A DNA stretch of 64,000 nucleotides from Anopheles merus (GCF_017562075.2 NC_054085.1:3934566-3998565), one strand, 5' to 3'; positions 24,660 to 37,761 are shown, numbered from the stretch's first letter. Numbers and translations: made by a program. Notes: a model not told the origin generated them from the letters alone.

Positions 24660-26329
24660 CGCACGCGAGCACGCACGCACGCACACACACACGCACACAT
24701 GCACGTACGCGTGTACGCGGGCAGGCACCCGCGAAAGCGCAAACGCAAGCACGCACCCACGAAAGCGCGAACGCAAGCACGCACTCCCCCCCCCCCCACC
24801 AGACCACCCCCCCCCTCCCCGCATGATCGATTACGGCTACCGTATCGGTAGAACGGCTGGTTCAGCTTTCTTGTATCGCATCCTCATCCAAAGCGCCGGC
24901 GGGGTGGGGATCGCGGCATGATAGAGTGAACGGTCACTTTCCCCGCGCTGTGTGCGTGTGTGTGTGTGTGTGTCGAGACCCAAAAACTGGAGACAGATTT
25001 CGGCACATTAAAAAAAAAATTTAACCACTATACACTGTGCTACATGATGCATAGAAGGTCGTTGAAGCATCAAACATGTTCAAATTAAAAAATATTAGAT
25101 TAGTGTTAGACGTTCTCCTACGCTTGTTTTAAATAGGCTTCTTCACCCTCAATTGGCAGGGGCATCGAATGGTCTCATCAGCAGCGGCACGAAATAAAAT
25201 AACCATCAATACACCGATAACACTTTGAATCCCAATCCAGCTTCTCCCACAGCGTCTCAAGGCCACACACAAATTAATAAATGCTAACACCCACCAATAA
25301 CAATACACAACCGCAATGCACATATGAGTATCAACGCATACACCACAACAGCCAATCAGCTGGCTGCGGAAGGCACGGGCAGAAGCGCAAGTAAGGCAAG
25401 GCAGGGTGAGGGAGGGAGAAGAAGCGGACGACAAAATGGGCGCCAATAATTTTAAATTTTTTGACCGTTTTTTTGCTCCGCCGCCAAAAATAGTTCATCC
25501 ATTTCGCCGACAGATGGCGCTAACCCGGCGCAGGCCTGCGCAGGAATCGCTGAAGTCCAGCGCGGGAGATCAGCCAAAATCTGCGCTGGCCAAACGTAAG
25601 TGCGTCATTTATGTTAAGCAAACTGTGTAACGTCCCTACTAGCAAAGAGAATGTAAAAGTGTGCGTCTTTCAGGCGAGGGGCATGTAGAAGCAGGGGGAG
25701 ACGGCTGGAAATACGCGGAATTGCTCGGAGGCGAGAGTGTGTTTTGCTTGCTACTCAGTTTTTGCACTCACACAATCCAAAGTCTGTATAATACAGAGGT
25801 CGAGTCGTCCAGAACATTTGATCAAAAAGCGTGGGAAAGTTTTGACAGCTGGATGAAAAAGCTTCAATAGTTTAATCGTAGCATACATCGAGGTTTTAGT
25901 TGTGTAAATGCAATGGTCTGAATGCATGTTCGGTCATTTTTACATCGTTTGTTCGTAATATTGTACCTAAAAAGTTAACGAATGTCAAGAAAAGATAGAA
26001 TTATGGTACAATTATTGATTATAATAAGATCAGTGCCCAAAATTAGGACGAAATCATGTGCAGCTCAGGAGGACCAAAGCTAATAGACTTGTTTCCTGAT
26101 TTTATTCGTTTTCAAGTGTTGAATTAGGGAAAAAAACTTCTCCATGCCACGTAAATGAGAAGGAAATGTTAAGTTACCCTAGGTGTTGTGCAGAAAAAGC
26201 ACATTTGGCCCTAAAAAGTGTTTGGTTGTGTGGAATCGCTCACAAAATTTTTCATCTAACTGTCAAAAACAAGCTTTCAAAATGGTGGATCAAAATAGAA
26301 CTATGCATCGACCTCTGTATTATAGACTT
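23011..26329. other. Low-complexity intergenic region
   Basis: No convincing gene. Simple repeats dominate parts of it: G runs at 23645-23735, AAT then AAG repeats at 24149-24195, CA and GCAC repeats at 24620-24790, a C run at 24787-24815, and GT repeats at 24950-24973. A dispersed repeat at about 25495-25600 is shared with 7500-7650. ORFs rich in Val/Cys or Thr/His come from the CA/GT tracts. Confidence 0.6.
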
Positions 26330-26480
26330 TGCACACAATCACACATTTGTGAATGTGTGCGTTCACTTTCAGCTAGCGTGCTCAGTTTGGTTTTCTCGCC
26401 GGCTGCTTGCGCGTTGCCCTGTCTCGCTTTTACAACTTATGATCAAAGCACCCGAAGGCTTCTCACTCTAACTACCGTGA
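26330..26480 (+). promoter_or_regulatory. Promoter-like repeat upstream of unit C
   Basis: The segment around GAATGTGTGCGTTCACTTTC through TTGCCCTGTCTCGC matches, inverted, 55790-55890 (GAAATGTGTGCGTTCATTTTC through GTGTCTCGC on the minus strand). It lies upstream of the unit C coding region, suggesting a shared promoter module. A donor-like GTGAGT follows at 26478. The promoter role is inferred. Confidence 0.35.
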
Positions 26481-27419
26481 GTATATTTTTAACGACGCAG
26501 GCAAGTTGACACTAGTAAAATTTACTGCTTTTAATCGACTAGCGTCTGCGTGAAATTATTGTTTTTAAAACGTTGTAAAATTCTCCAATTAATTATGAAA
26601 GGTGTGAAGTGTTTTAAAGAGTGCGCAAAAACGTTGTAAATGTGCAGTGTTTGTGAACTACTGGTAAGAAAATAAGTGTGGAATCGTGTATAGTTGTTTT
26701 TTTATTTGTTGCACCTTGAAACTTCAAAAAATAGTTCAGGTGTGTTTCTAGTGGCTCGACCATTAGATGTTTTTGTTAAAATGGTGTAACTTGTACCCCG
26801 GTTATACCTGTTATTAAAAGTATACTAGCATTGTTTTAAAATATTTACGTATGATAAAAACACCGTGCCCCTTGCGATGGTTGGATATTTGTGTATCCTT
26901 ACCTGTTCTTTAAAAATAAATCTACCAATTACCTACTACTCAAAGTATTGGCGAGTCATTTTGTTACCTTTATCGTGCTTATAAAAATAAACACATACTG
27001 TTATTCTGTCAATTGCATTCGGGCAGTCACCTCATAAGGACTTTAACAGTCGCATTCCTTCAAAAGTCTGTTATATAGTTAAATAGTGATTTGTCAGACA
27101 AATACACCTTTTTTGTGAACTTACGTAAATTGTGTATTACCAATGTTAAAACAATAGAGAATCGTGAAACTGAAAATCGTGAAATTGAGATTTGTGAAAA
27201 TCGTGAATTTGAAAAACGTGGAACAAGTGCGGAAAATGGATGCGTGAAACAAGTTCAGACAAAAAGATGCGGGAAACAGGTTTGATGTATAAAATCATTA
27301 AAAAAATCAACAACCGATACGATGCTGAATCCTTGGGCGAAACTAGCACATCTGACCTACATAGCATAAATGTGGCATCTTCGGATGAAGAGATCCCTAG
27401 TGCTTCAAACATGCCGTTC

Positions 27420-29184
27420 AATACCCAGAAGAACAGACAATTGAAGAAGAACGGATCGTCGAAGCAGAATACATTAGTGATTGGATCAATTTTGACGAGT
27501 GTGACAATGTAGAAATTTATGAAAGCATAGATGACTCCGAAAACATAGTAGAGACAGCCTCCGATAATTCACAGCAAACGGCACCAAATAATAGTGAGGC
27601 GATGGCGGAACGACTCCGAAATTGGGCATTGGAAACATACCAAACGCATTCGGCTCTCAACGGATTGTTAGAAATATTACGGGATACAACCAGTTACAAG
27701 TTACCCAAAGATGCGCGAACACTGCTAAGAACGAAGCAATGTGGAAAAGAAATACAGCAAATAGCTGGAGGAGAATTTTGGTATCCAGGAATAAAAGCAG
27801 CTCTGTTGAAACAATTTGGAAATGTCCAGCCAAGAGTAAACAAATTTTCATTAAATTTCTCTATGGATGGCCTGCCGTTACACAAAAGCTCTCGTAAGCA
27901 GTTTTGGCCAATACTAATGAGCATTGAAGAGTTACCAAAGGTTCCAGTATTGATGGTTGGAAATTTTTTGGGGCAATCAAAACCTGCAAACCTAAAGGAA
28001 TACCTTGACCCTTTAGTAAATGAACTCAACGAATTGATGGAGAAATGCATTCAAACAGCCAATAAACTGATAACAATACGCGTTTGGGCTATCATCGCTG
28101 ACTCACATGCGCGAGCATTTATAAAAGGTAGGTTGCGCAAAACATGTACAAATGATGACATTTTATTTTTTTATAATTTTGGTATTACAAAATATTAACA
28201 TGTGCTTATTGTATCTAATATTGTTTTTTGTCTTTTACTTTTAGGAGTAGCCTACTTCAATCACAAAAATGGATGCCAGAAATGTACCGTTGAAGGTAAA
28301 TTTGACAAAACTGCAAAAGTGATGTGTTTTCTCGACATAGACGAACCGCCGAGAACGCACAATGATTTTGAGAACTCCAAGTACGGTGAACATCACAAGG
28401 AAACCCACTTATACGGCTTCTCCACTTCAATATCATAAAGAATGTAATTATTGCTGATCTGTTGCACCTGATTGACTCTGGAGTAACACGAACGTCAATT
28501 ACTGGTTGAAAATTCGGCAAGTTAGGTGGAGGTCCTATATGGTGTCAAGATACATTAAATAGAATCAATAACATTCTTGACAACGTGGAAATTCCTTTAG
28601 AATTTCAACGCAAATTGCGTAATATTGAAGATACTGGTTTTTGGAAAGCCAGTGAATTAAATATGTTTTTGAACTATGCCAGTTTCATAGCGTTGAAAGG
28701 GGTGTTAACTAAAGAACAGTATGAACATTTCATGGTATACTTTTGTGCGATTCGATTATTCTCTTTCGAATGCTACAGAGATCATTGGCCAGCTGCACAT
28801 TTGATGCTTAAACAGTTTGTTGCACAGTATGCAACAATTTACGGGCAACATCGTATCACCAGCAATGTGTATAATTTATTGCATGAGATGAAGCTGAGCA
28901 AAAATTTGGACCTCTTGTTAAATTTTCTTGGTATCGCTATGAAGCTAAATTACAGGATATCGGTAAAACCCTACGAAATGGGCATAAAGTTTTAGTACAG
29001 ACAGGACAGGATTTCAGAACAGATTTCAACACGTTCATCAAGCAGTGAGAATTCACCGTTTCCTTACATTGAATAAAAAAGTAATGTGGTATTTTTAATA
29101 TCAGATATAAAATTTAAAATGGAAGCAATTAATGTTGGTGATAGCAGAATAGTATTAGTACCTATGCTTCATACTTTATTATAA
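27420..29184 (+). pseudogene. Unit C TNP2/CACTA-like transposase-domain gene, broken
   Basis: From about 27420 the frame gives an acidic linker, then LPKDARTLLRT, GGEFWYPGIK, DGLPLHKSSRKQFWPILM and WAIIADSHARAFIKG up to a donor at 28128. A second exon from 28245 has GVAYFNHKNGCQKC and, in shifted frames, LLHLIDSGV, FWKASELNMFLNYASFIALK and the C-terminal LVPMLHTLL, ending at 29184. Frameshifts occur near 28420 and 28890, and in-frame stops near 28510 and 29048. The intron that in units A and B follows the WYxG segment is absent: sequence runs straight through. Exon 1 could not be placed; 27150-27230 is a short AATCGTGAAA-type tandem repeat. Confidence 0.7.
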
Positions 29185-29761
29185 AACATATCAATAAATT
29201 ATAATGTTATATTATGCAACGGTGAATAAACCCATAACTTGTGTTGTATTTATTTGTTTTCTATTTATCTCATAAGAAAATGCAAGGATTTTTTCAAACG
29301 CATTGTGATAAGAATAAATGAACTAGCATATTGTTTTCAGATAAATTTATTTCTAGAAAGTAACATGTACCCGTCAATTATAATTCATGTGGTCAATCAA
29401 GTAAACCAGCCTTCATCACAGGTGCACAGTCTTTCTAGAGCTATTTTACTTTAATAAAACTTATCCTATCTGGGAGAAATCTTATGTTCCTTCTCGTTTC
29501 AAAGGAGAAATATTTAGCATAGAGCCTTTTTATCATTTGGAAGAAATGATTTAAAAGATATTTAAATTATATTTTGTCGCCTGCGCGGACAAAAAAAATT
29601 AAAATTTTAAAAAGATATTTTTTTATTTACCTCACAATTCGTTTTATTTGTTCTACCTTATCATACTAATTGTAATTCTAGTATACTATGTACATCACAG
29701 TTCTTTTCATTCATTGCAGCTTATTGTACTGATTGTAATTCTATTAAACGATATACATCAC
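29185..29761. other. AT-rich spacer between unit C genes
   Basis: No gene is supported. A tandem duplication of about 63 bp (TAATTGTAATTCTAGTATAC and TGATTGTAATTCTATTAAAC) lies at 29660-29761. The RTE-like element inserted inside the second copy. Confidence 0.5.
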
Positions 29762-31699
29762 TGCACTGCATTTAATACTGCATACCGAGCAATGCAGCAA
29801 CGGCATAGAACGCGGGCATGCACAGAGGAATATTCACGGCTCAGACGCGAAGAGAAAGAGTTCACCGCTTCAAGAAGCATGCTTTGGAAGAGCAAAACAT
29901 GCGGGAACTCGAGCAAACCAGAGAGGCGTACGGACCGACACGAAAGTTTTACCAAGCGATAGCAGGTCACCGAAATAACGTTGTACCTAAGGTAACCTGC
30001 TGTCGCAACAAGGATGGAGATCTGGTTAGTAACCAGCCAGAGGTCCTCTCGCGGTGGGCTCAGTACTTTGATGAATTACTCAACGACCAGTTAAACGAAC
30101 AGCTAGAAGCGCCACTAGCAGATAGTGTCATGCTACTGCCACCTAGCATAGAAGAAACACGAAAGGCTATCCGTCGGCTGAAAATAACAAGGCACCCGGA
30201 ACCGACGGAATTGCAGCTGAACTGGTCAAGAATGGAGGTGCACGACTAGAAAACGAGATTCATCAAATTGTTACTGAGGTGTGGGATAGCGAATCGATGC
30301 CTTGTGATTGGAATCTCGGCATCATCTACCCCGTATACAAGAAGGGAGACAGGTTGGACTGCAACAACTACAGGGGTATTACGGTGTTGAATACCGCCTA
30401 TAAAATATTCTCCCTGATCCTTCAGAATCGCCTTGTCCCGCACGTCGAAGAGATAGTCGGAAACTATCAAAGAGGATTCTGAAACTGAAAATCAACCACT
30501 GATCAGATCTTCACCATGCGACAGATCTTGGAGAAGATGGCTGAATACAGAAACGACACATACCATCTCTTCATAGACTTCAAAGCCGCATACGATAGCA
30601 TAGCCAGGGTAAAACTGTACGACTCCATGAGCTCATTTGGAGTCCCGGCCAAACTGATAAGGCTAGTTAGAATGACTATGGCCAACGTCACATGCCAGGT
30701 GAGGGTGGATGGAAAACTCTCAGGACCTTTTGCTACCACCAAGGGTCTGCGCCAGGGGACGGGCTTGTCTGTCTCCTATTCAACTTGGCGCTAGAGAGGG
30801 CCATCCGCGACTCGAGGGTGGAGACTACGGGAACCATCTTATATAAGTCAACCCAGATCCTGTCATACGCTGATGATATAGACATCATTGGTCTGCGGCT
30901 CTCCTATGTAGCAGAAGCCTACCAAGGGATTGAGCAGGCGGCAGAGAGCCTCGGATTGCAGATAAACGAGGCAAAGACCAAACTGATGGTGGCAACATCA
31001 GCGGATCTACCAATAAATAATCAGAATTTACGTAGGCGTGATGTACAGATAGGTGAACGCACTTTTGAAGTCGTCCCACAATTCACCTATCTGGGTCAAA
31101 GGTCAGCAACGACAACAGTATGGAAGCTGAGTTGCGCGCAAGGATGCTGGCTGCCAACCGGTCATTCTACAGCCTGAAAAAGCAGTTCACCTCAAAGAAC
31201 CTGTCGCGACGGACGAAGCTGGGACTATATAGTACCTATATAGTACCAGTACTCACATACGCCTCTGAGACATGGACACTGTCCAAATCTGACGAAGCCC
31301 TCGTAGCCGCGTTCGAGAGGAAGATACTCAGAAGGATACTTGGCCCCGTATGTGTGGAAGGACAATGGAGGAGCCGATATAATGACGAGCTATACGAGAT
31401 GTACGGCGACCTCACTGTTATACAGCGTATTAAGCTCGCCAGGCTCCGGTGGGCTGGACATGTTGTACGCATGGAAACGGACGACCCAGCCCGTAAAGTC
31501 TTTTTAGGCCGTCAACAAGGACAGAGGAGGCGTGGTAGGCCCAAATTGAGGTGGCAAGATGGCGTGGAGGCGTCCGCCATTAAGGCCGGGATAACGGACT
31601 GGCAGACGAAGGCGCGAGACCGTTGGCGGTTTCGGACACTCCTGAGGCAGGCCAAGACCGCAAAGCGGTTGTAGCGCCGGATAAGTAAGTAAGTAAGTA
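29762..31699 (+). mobile_element. RTE-like non-LTR retrotransposon, 5'-truncated
   Basis: Reverse transcriptase motifs are spread over several frames: GIIYPVYKKGDRLDCNNYRG, LFIDFKAAYDS, KGLRQG, LSYADDIDIIG and, towards the C-terminus, GRPKLRWQDGV. The catalytic YADD-type motif is intact, but there are frameshifts near 30190, 30480, 30770 and 31100. The endonuclease domain is missing. The 3' end is a TAAG tandem repeat. It is flanked by the 11-bp repeat ATATACATCAC (29751-29761 and 31700-31710). Assignment to RTE or a relative is from overall resemblance. Confidence 0.8.
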
Positions 31700-32268
31700 A
31701 TATACATCACAGTTCGTTTTATCAAAAAAAAAAGTTCATTCGCGAGGACGGTAATGAGGTGCTGTTAATTTTGATTCGTCATATTCGCTTCTTTTACTAG
31801 CATGTTTAAGTTTTTGTTGAATTATTTTCTCAACATATTCCAATTCTATTTCGACACCAATATGGTTTGTTGCCACAGCCTGAAACAAACGCACAATATT
31901 TACATATCTGCTAAACTGTTACTTAGCAACAACATTAATCCTTCCACACCAGCTGAATTTCGCAAAAAACTTTTTATCGAAAAGTGTGTCTATTGCATAG
32001 TGCAATCTATGTCTTGCTTATTGAGAATTAATTTCGGCATCAATGCGTTGCACTATTGCATAGAAATATGTTGGGTCTGATTGTAATTTTTCTTCCTCTT
32101 GTTCCAACATTTCCAAATTTCTTATTTTCTCTAAATAAAGAGAAAATGCATTTAGCCGAATTTTTTGCATCGGTTTCACGATATTAAAAATTTTGGTTAT
32201 CATCACGAAAGCTTGATCACTTTGTGCTTTTTCTTTTTTTTTCAACATGACACTCCTCGCAACATGTA

Positions 32269-32999
32269 CAGGGTGTTCGAGATAAATTTGACACTTTCTG
32301 AGGGAATAGGAAAGAAATTTTTATGAAATTTATGTTAAATATTAAAAAAAAATTTCTACAAAGTTTAGCTTACCATGTTTGCCGCATTTTTTATTCGAAG
32401 TACCCCCCCTCCGCGTCGATGGCCGCCTGCACCCGCTTCCGGACCCGCGCGCAAGCCCGGACAACCATGTCTCTGGGAATGGCCGCAAACACGGCCTTTA
32501 TTCTGGCCACCAGCTCCGCTTTGGTATTGCAGGACGCCCTGTTGGTGTCCCACTCAACTGTGCCTCACACAAAGTAATCCATAGGATTAAGGTCAGGGGA
32601 GTTGGGTGGCCAAACGTCGGTGCTGGTGTACCGGTCGAAATTGGCATTGAGCCATCGGCGTGTTTTTACGGCCGTATGGCATGGTGCAGAATCCTGCTGC
32701 CAAACGTACGGCCGCCTATTGGCCACCGTCTCAATCCAGTATTGTTTTTACGGTGTACAGCGAACACATCGCCGCCTTCCGAATTTCGGCATTCGTATGG
32801 CCGGCACGAACCATCATAACACACGTTACGCGCTTGTACAGTTCGGACGGGTTCCACATATTTACGGAGCTAGACATTTTTTTTCACTTGTTCGCACAAA
32901 TTTTAGCAATCGAATGGCATATCAATCATTTCGATACGTCAACTCAACCCTGAGATATAAACCCAAATTCCAGGTGTCAAATTTATCTCGAACACCCTG
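32269..32999 (-). mobile_element. Mariner-type element, internally deleted
   Basis: Perfect inverted ends of about 26 bp (CAGGGTGTTCGAGATAAATT and onward) and a TA duplication on both sides (32267-32268, 33000-33001). The minus strand encodes pieces of a Tc1/mariner DDE transposase, with the C-terminal stretch around LNPMDY-type and GG(Y/F)F sequence near 32570-32400. At 731 bp it is far shorter than a full element. It sits inside the last exon of the unit C DUF4806 gene. Confidence 0.88.
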
Positions 33000-33721
33000 T
33001 ATTTCCTTTGGAGGTCTGGTTTACTGAATCACTGTCATAAATCTTTGGCATGTGGTTATGTGAAGTTACTTGATTTGTTTCTATAGCTTCTCGGGACTCT
33101 ATGTTTGAAATCAATGCGGAATTCGGCGGCAAAATATCATCACTGGACAAGTAGTTTTTTTCAACGGATTTGACAACACACTTGTAGAACCGCTCGACGT
33201 TGGATGCAACGAGGAATCTCCTACAGATGCGCCTAATGTTGAAGCTGTCGACGTGGACGGATTTAAACACCTTAAAATCGTGCCACGAGGAAGGTTAGCT
33301 GCCAGCGTGGCAATATGCGGTAAACTTTGCTCAGGTGCTTTGGACGAGGATGGTTGTGGATTGGAATTTAAAACTGTCGACGCGGTCGGCTGTACACAAA
33401 TCGTCGTGGCATCAGGAAAACTTTCTGCGAAAGTATATTCTTCTATGTTTGACGATACAGCTGTGTATGATGCTGGCGACGTCAACGGTTCAACACAATG
33501 CATCATCCAGGAACCAGGACCAGAAAGGCAGGATGTGGTAAGCCCTGGTGTAACTGCACCCTCTGCTTCACCAGTCGAGGTCGGATATTGTTCCGTCGTA
33601 CCACTATTTGCCTCAATATCGGCCCGGTAGTTCTTTTTTCCTGGACGACGGGTAATAGCATGCGTAGGAATATGTTCCGACGTGTTAAACAGTCGAACTG
33701 CTTTACCGGGGCCATGTGTCT

Positions 33722-34788
33722 GTAGCATATCTTCTATTCACAACTTATTATAAAACACACTATCAGCTATAGACAGATTGTAACACACTTCGGAAAGCCA
33801 AATCACACCATTGCAACACATTCATTATAACACATTCAGTAAATCAGATCATACCATACACACCCGGAAGAATTCAGGCCACACCGTTCATATAAAAACA
33901 ATTGTGACACACTTAACAGAACCAACCGAAAACGTACAACATAAGCAGGAACAGTATAAGCATTAAACCCAAAACAGCAACTTAGTGACAAGAACCATCG
34001 TTTTTGTCAACAAAAGACAAACGTAACTAGCTCAGTGAAAACAATACCTTTCCAACATACAACCCGGAACCAAATGTGAGAAACTCTTAACTTCTTTTGA
34101 GTATAAATAAAACCAACTCCGATCATGGCATGTCAGATTCGTTCGGACTGTCAGGATAGAACTATGCCCATCCTACATCTATCGAGTTCTCATTTAAAGA
34201 GTGTAGATATGTCCCCCTGCCCAAGGTAAGGCCTCTAAACTCCAACGTTTCCAGTAAGGGAAACCTCCTAAAGGTTTCTATGATCGCCTGGACGATCAAG
34301 TGCCGAAAGTCCGCTTCGAAACAGTCCACCTCAGTTCTGCTTAATTCGGCAAACGATGACGAAGGCCACCCTGGCCAACGTGAGTTCAAAGTTGCTACAT
34401 GGCAACCGTCCCGAAATCGAACATACTGTGACTGTTATAACTGCTTTCGGATGTTGTTCAAACTTCTGCAAGCCGTAGACTTATTTTAGGCAGCTTGAGG
34501 CGAGCGCCAAAATTAAAATCTATTTACCCAGAGATTCGATTCCGAAAAGAACGTTCGTATAGCATTCGCTCCTATTTATAATCTTTCGGTTTACCGCCAT
34601 TCCGTTTCCATCAAACCTTTTTCTATCGTTTTGGCCGATTATCCTTCGCTAATATTTCACGCTTCCGATCTCTCAAACCTATGGCATAGCTCTAGCCATC
34701 CTACACTGTCAGTGCCGCTCAACTCTGTTCGTAACAGTGACTATCTCAAAACATACCACATGGCGACCGTAACAGTCATCAAACATAC
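33722..34788 (+). other. Intron of unit C DUF4806 gene with an antisense promoter or LTR-like block
   Basis: On the minus strand this is the intron between the two coding exons. On the plus strand it starts TGTAGCATATC and contains a TATA box (GTATAAATAAAACC, 34099-34112), an initiator-like TCAGATTCGTTCGGACTG about 25 bp downstream, and a strong donor (CCCAAG/GTAAGG at 34225-34230). The first ~150 bp and the initiator/donor block also occur in the matching intron of unit D (62044-62760). It may be a solo LTR in an ancestral intron or a conserved antisense promoter. Confidence 0.45.
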
Positions 34789-35133
34789 CACATGTTAATT
34801 CTGCGGCCGATGGAATGTGGATTTGATCTTTGCTACACGAAGCAACACACGAACTAGGCGCGGACGCATCTTGCACGGGCAGCACTGCAACCTGTTCCAA
34901 CGGTGGTAGATCATTCATAGCCGTATTAGGCTCATGGGACCTGAGCGTTGCTTCCGTGGCAAGGATATCCAAGGCCGTCATTAAATGGATTGCACTTTGC
35001 GCACCTTGTTCAGTCTCCGTTGCCATAAGGCGCGCGTGTTTAGCCGGGATCTGCAATTTGAAAAGGTAAATTAAAATCCACGTCATCCTATGCTTCTTAA
35101 TAATAATTGTTTTTACATATCACATAACTCACA

Positions 35134-36030
<897 letters not shown>

Positions 36031-36282
36031 TATTTTTCCAATTTAAATTTTCATATAATCTTATCATCATCATCAAGATCGTGATGACAACTGTAGTTAC
36101 ACATTACATAGTGACATAGGACATCTACACATATTTCACCCCTACAGGCAAAGAGAGCGAAATTTACAGGCAATGGCATGTAGAAACAGGGGAAGGGGTT
36201 CGGTCGAATTTGTATTGTCCGACATAGTCGAGCGGAAATGATCTTTTTCCGAATTGAGAGTAAGCGCGCGCAGCGCTCTCTC
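36031..36282 (-). repeat. Partial inverted copy of the unit C promoter segment
   Basis: Inverted copy of 35640-35865 with a few base differences. It stops abruptly at GCGCTCTCTC and joins the gypsy pol tail that begins the left arm of the large palindrome. Confidence 0.85.
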
Positions 36283-36328
36283 AGAGCGACACAAGAAAAC
36301 GTAAGTTAAGAGAGTTACAACACATAAT

Positions 36329-37500
36329 CAGTGGCGGATTTAACGGTACGCGGACTGAGCGGCCGCGGGGGGCCCCGTCAATTTAGGGGCCCCGTGAATG
36401 GTAATTCCAGCATATGCAAAAATGTGTACAGTAGCCTCATCGAAAACTTCTGTGCCCAATAGGGGCCTCATGGACGAAGAGACTCATACTTGGTGTTAAA
36501 AATGATCTAGAGCTATCGCTTGATATTTTTTTTATTATATCGTTTCCTAGACTTGAAAAAGACATCAAGTATAATTATTCGTTGTTAGGCAGTGTGTTAG
36601 ATCGTCATCAAAAAGTTTGTGATCTAGTTTACACTGTACTCTAGTTTAAATTTCCATTTACACGTTGACAACACTGTTAACAAGGCATACAAGATGCTAG
36701 ACAATTCCGTGAATGTAATGATGTCTTATGTCTTAAGTCGTTGTTTACTGGTGTGCTCGTGCATGGAATATTGCTCAATTCTTTGGTTTCCGAATTTTAC
36801 TACGATGATTAACACAATAGAGGCAATAAAACGGAAGTTTACTAGACTTGCCTTAAAAGGTGACCAATTCGGAGGACTTAGAACCATACCAAATTATCGC
36901 TCACGTTGCCTTCTGCTTGGCCTATAGAAGCTCAAACACCGTTTTAAGGTAAAACAGTGTGTATTTGTTGCTAAAGTATTCGTCTAAAAACGAATTAGAC
37001 CTTTTTTTTATTCTAGAATAGCAACATCTACGTGCCATCGAGACCTCTTCGCTCTCATAACTTGCTTGTTGGTGAGAGCAGACATACCTTATATGGATAC
37101 AATGAGCCGTTACTAGCTATGTCAAGGCAATTCAATACACGGTCCTATCACTTTGATTTAATTCAAAGACCAACATTTAAAGAGAATATTTTACTAATTT
37201 ACTATTTTGGCGACACCAGATTAAGGCAGATGTTAGGGGAATAAGTCAGGGATTAGGTGTTAAATAATTAATAATAATAAATTAATAAATTAAATTATTG
37301 ATTAATAAATAAATTGATAACCTATCCGAGTAGTTCAGGGAACAAACACCCCCCCCCCCCCCCCCCCCCGGCAGCAAACCGTCACGCTGAGTTTAAAACA
37401 AAGCCAAGTGTAATACCCTCCCTCACCCTCGCTCGACACCAACAGGGGGCCTCAACTTCTTTTACCGCTTAGGGCCCCCGATACCCTAAATCCGCCACTG
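36329..37500. mobile_element. Non-autonomous hAT element
   Basis: Inverted ends CAGTGGCGGATTTA (14 bp) and an 8-bp target duplication CACATAAT (36321-36328, 37501-37508). The uninterrupted site, with a single CACATAAT, is present in the other palindrome arm near 52040-52055. No hAT transposase is encoded. A run of about 21 C residues lies at 37349-37369. Confidence 0.92.
36690..37250 (+). pseudogene. C-terminal remnant of a non-LTR reverse transcriptase protein
   Basis: Inside the hAT element. The frame from 36694 includes CMEYCSILWFPNF, IEAIKRKFTRLAL and YRSRCLLLGL, typical of the region after the reverse transcriptase in jockey/R1/CR1-type ORF2 proteins. A second frame near 37030-37190 continues with VPSRPLRSHNLL and YGYNEPLLAMSRQFN. 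There is at least one frameshift and no catalytic domain. Confidence 0.6.
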
Positions 37501-37636
37501 CACATAATCATACCGAAAGAAGAAAACGAAATCGAAGTGAGTCCGAATCACCACTAATTAAAAGGTCGGACAGATAACAAGGACAGCCTCGAAAGGAATA
37601 TTGCAAATAATGTAAATACAAGTTAAGCGGGGAGAG

Positions 37637-37761
37637 TGTTGTGAATGCGTTAGAGATTAGGTTAAGGATAAATTGTGTAAGTAATTGTAAGAGTAGATTG
37701 TAACTTGTACTGGAAATAAAAGTCAGTCGAATAGAGAAGGTCAAGCGATTCGTATGTCACA
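37637..37761 (+). mobile_element. Short gypsy 3' LTR, left arm
   Basis: A 125-bp LTR (TGTTGTGAATGCG to GTATGTCACA) directly after a polypurine tract (AAGCGGGGAGAG) and the pol tail. The mirror copy is at 51788-51912. No matching 5' LTR is seen. Confidence 0.65.

Larger units (their letters stand above)
31736..35050 (-). pseudogene. Unit C DUF4806-domain gene, broken and interrupted
   Basis: The minus-strand coding exon 35050-34789 (start MATETEQGAQSAIHLMTAL) ends at a good donor (G then GTATGT). After a 1.07-kb intron, the last exon starts at 33720 (ATATGCTACA, acceptor AG). That exon runs through a Ser/Thr/Pro-rich part (residues such as NPQPSSSKAPEQSLPH), is split by a mariner at 32269-32999, and ends in a DUF4806-like domain: FNIVKPMQKI, LEMLEQEEEKLQSD, then FDKKFFAKFSWCGR, NIVRLF and KLKHASKR, with a stop at 31736. 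A frameshift near 33150 and in-frame stops near 32016 and 31905 disable it. A leader exon upstream (donor AAT/GTGAGT at 35133) completes the 5' structure. Confidence 0.65.

Noticed and set aside
24348..24826. Cys/Val/Arg and Thr/His-rich ORFs
   Set aside because: Produced by the CA/GT and C-run simple repeats.
30246..31472. Minus-strand ORFs over the RTE-like element
   Set aside because: Antisense shadows of reverse transcriptase coding sequence.
32018..32248. First taken for a BESS-type motif protein
   Set aside because: The same frame continues past stops into a DUF4806 C-terminus in unit C, which explains it better.
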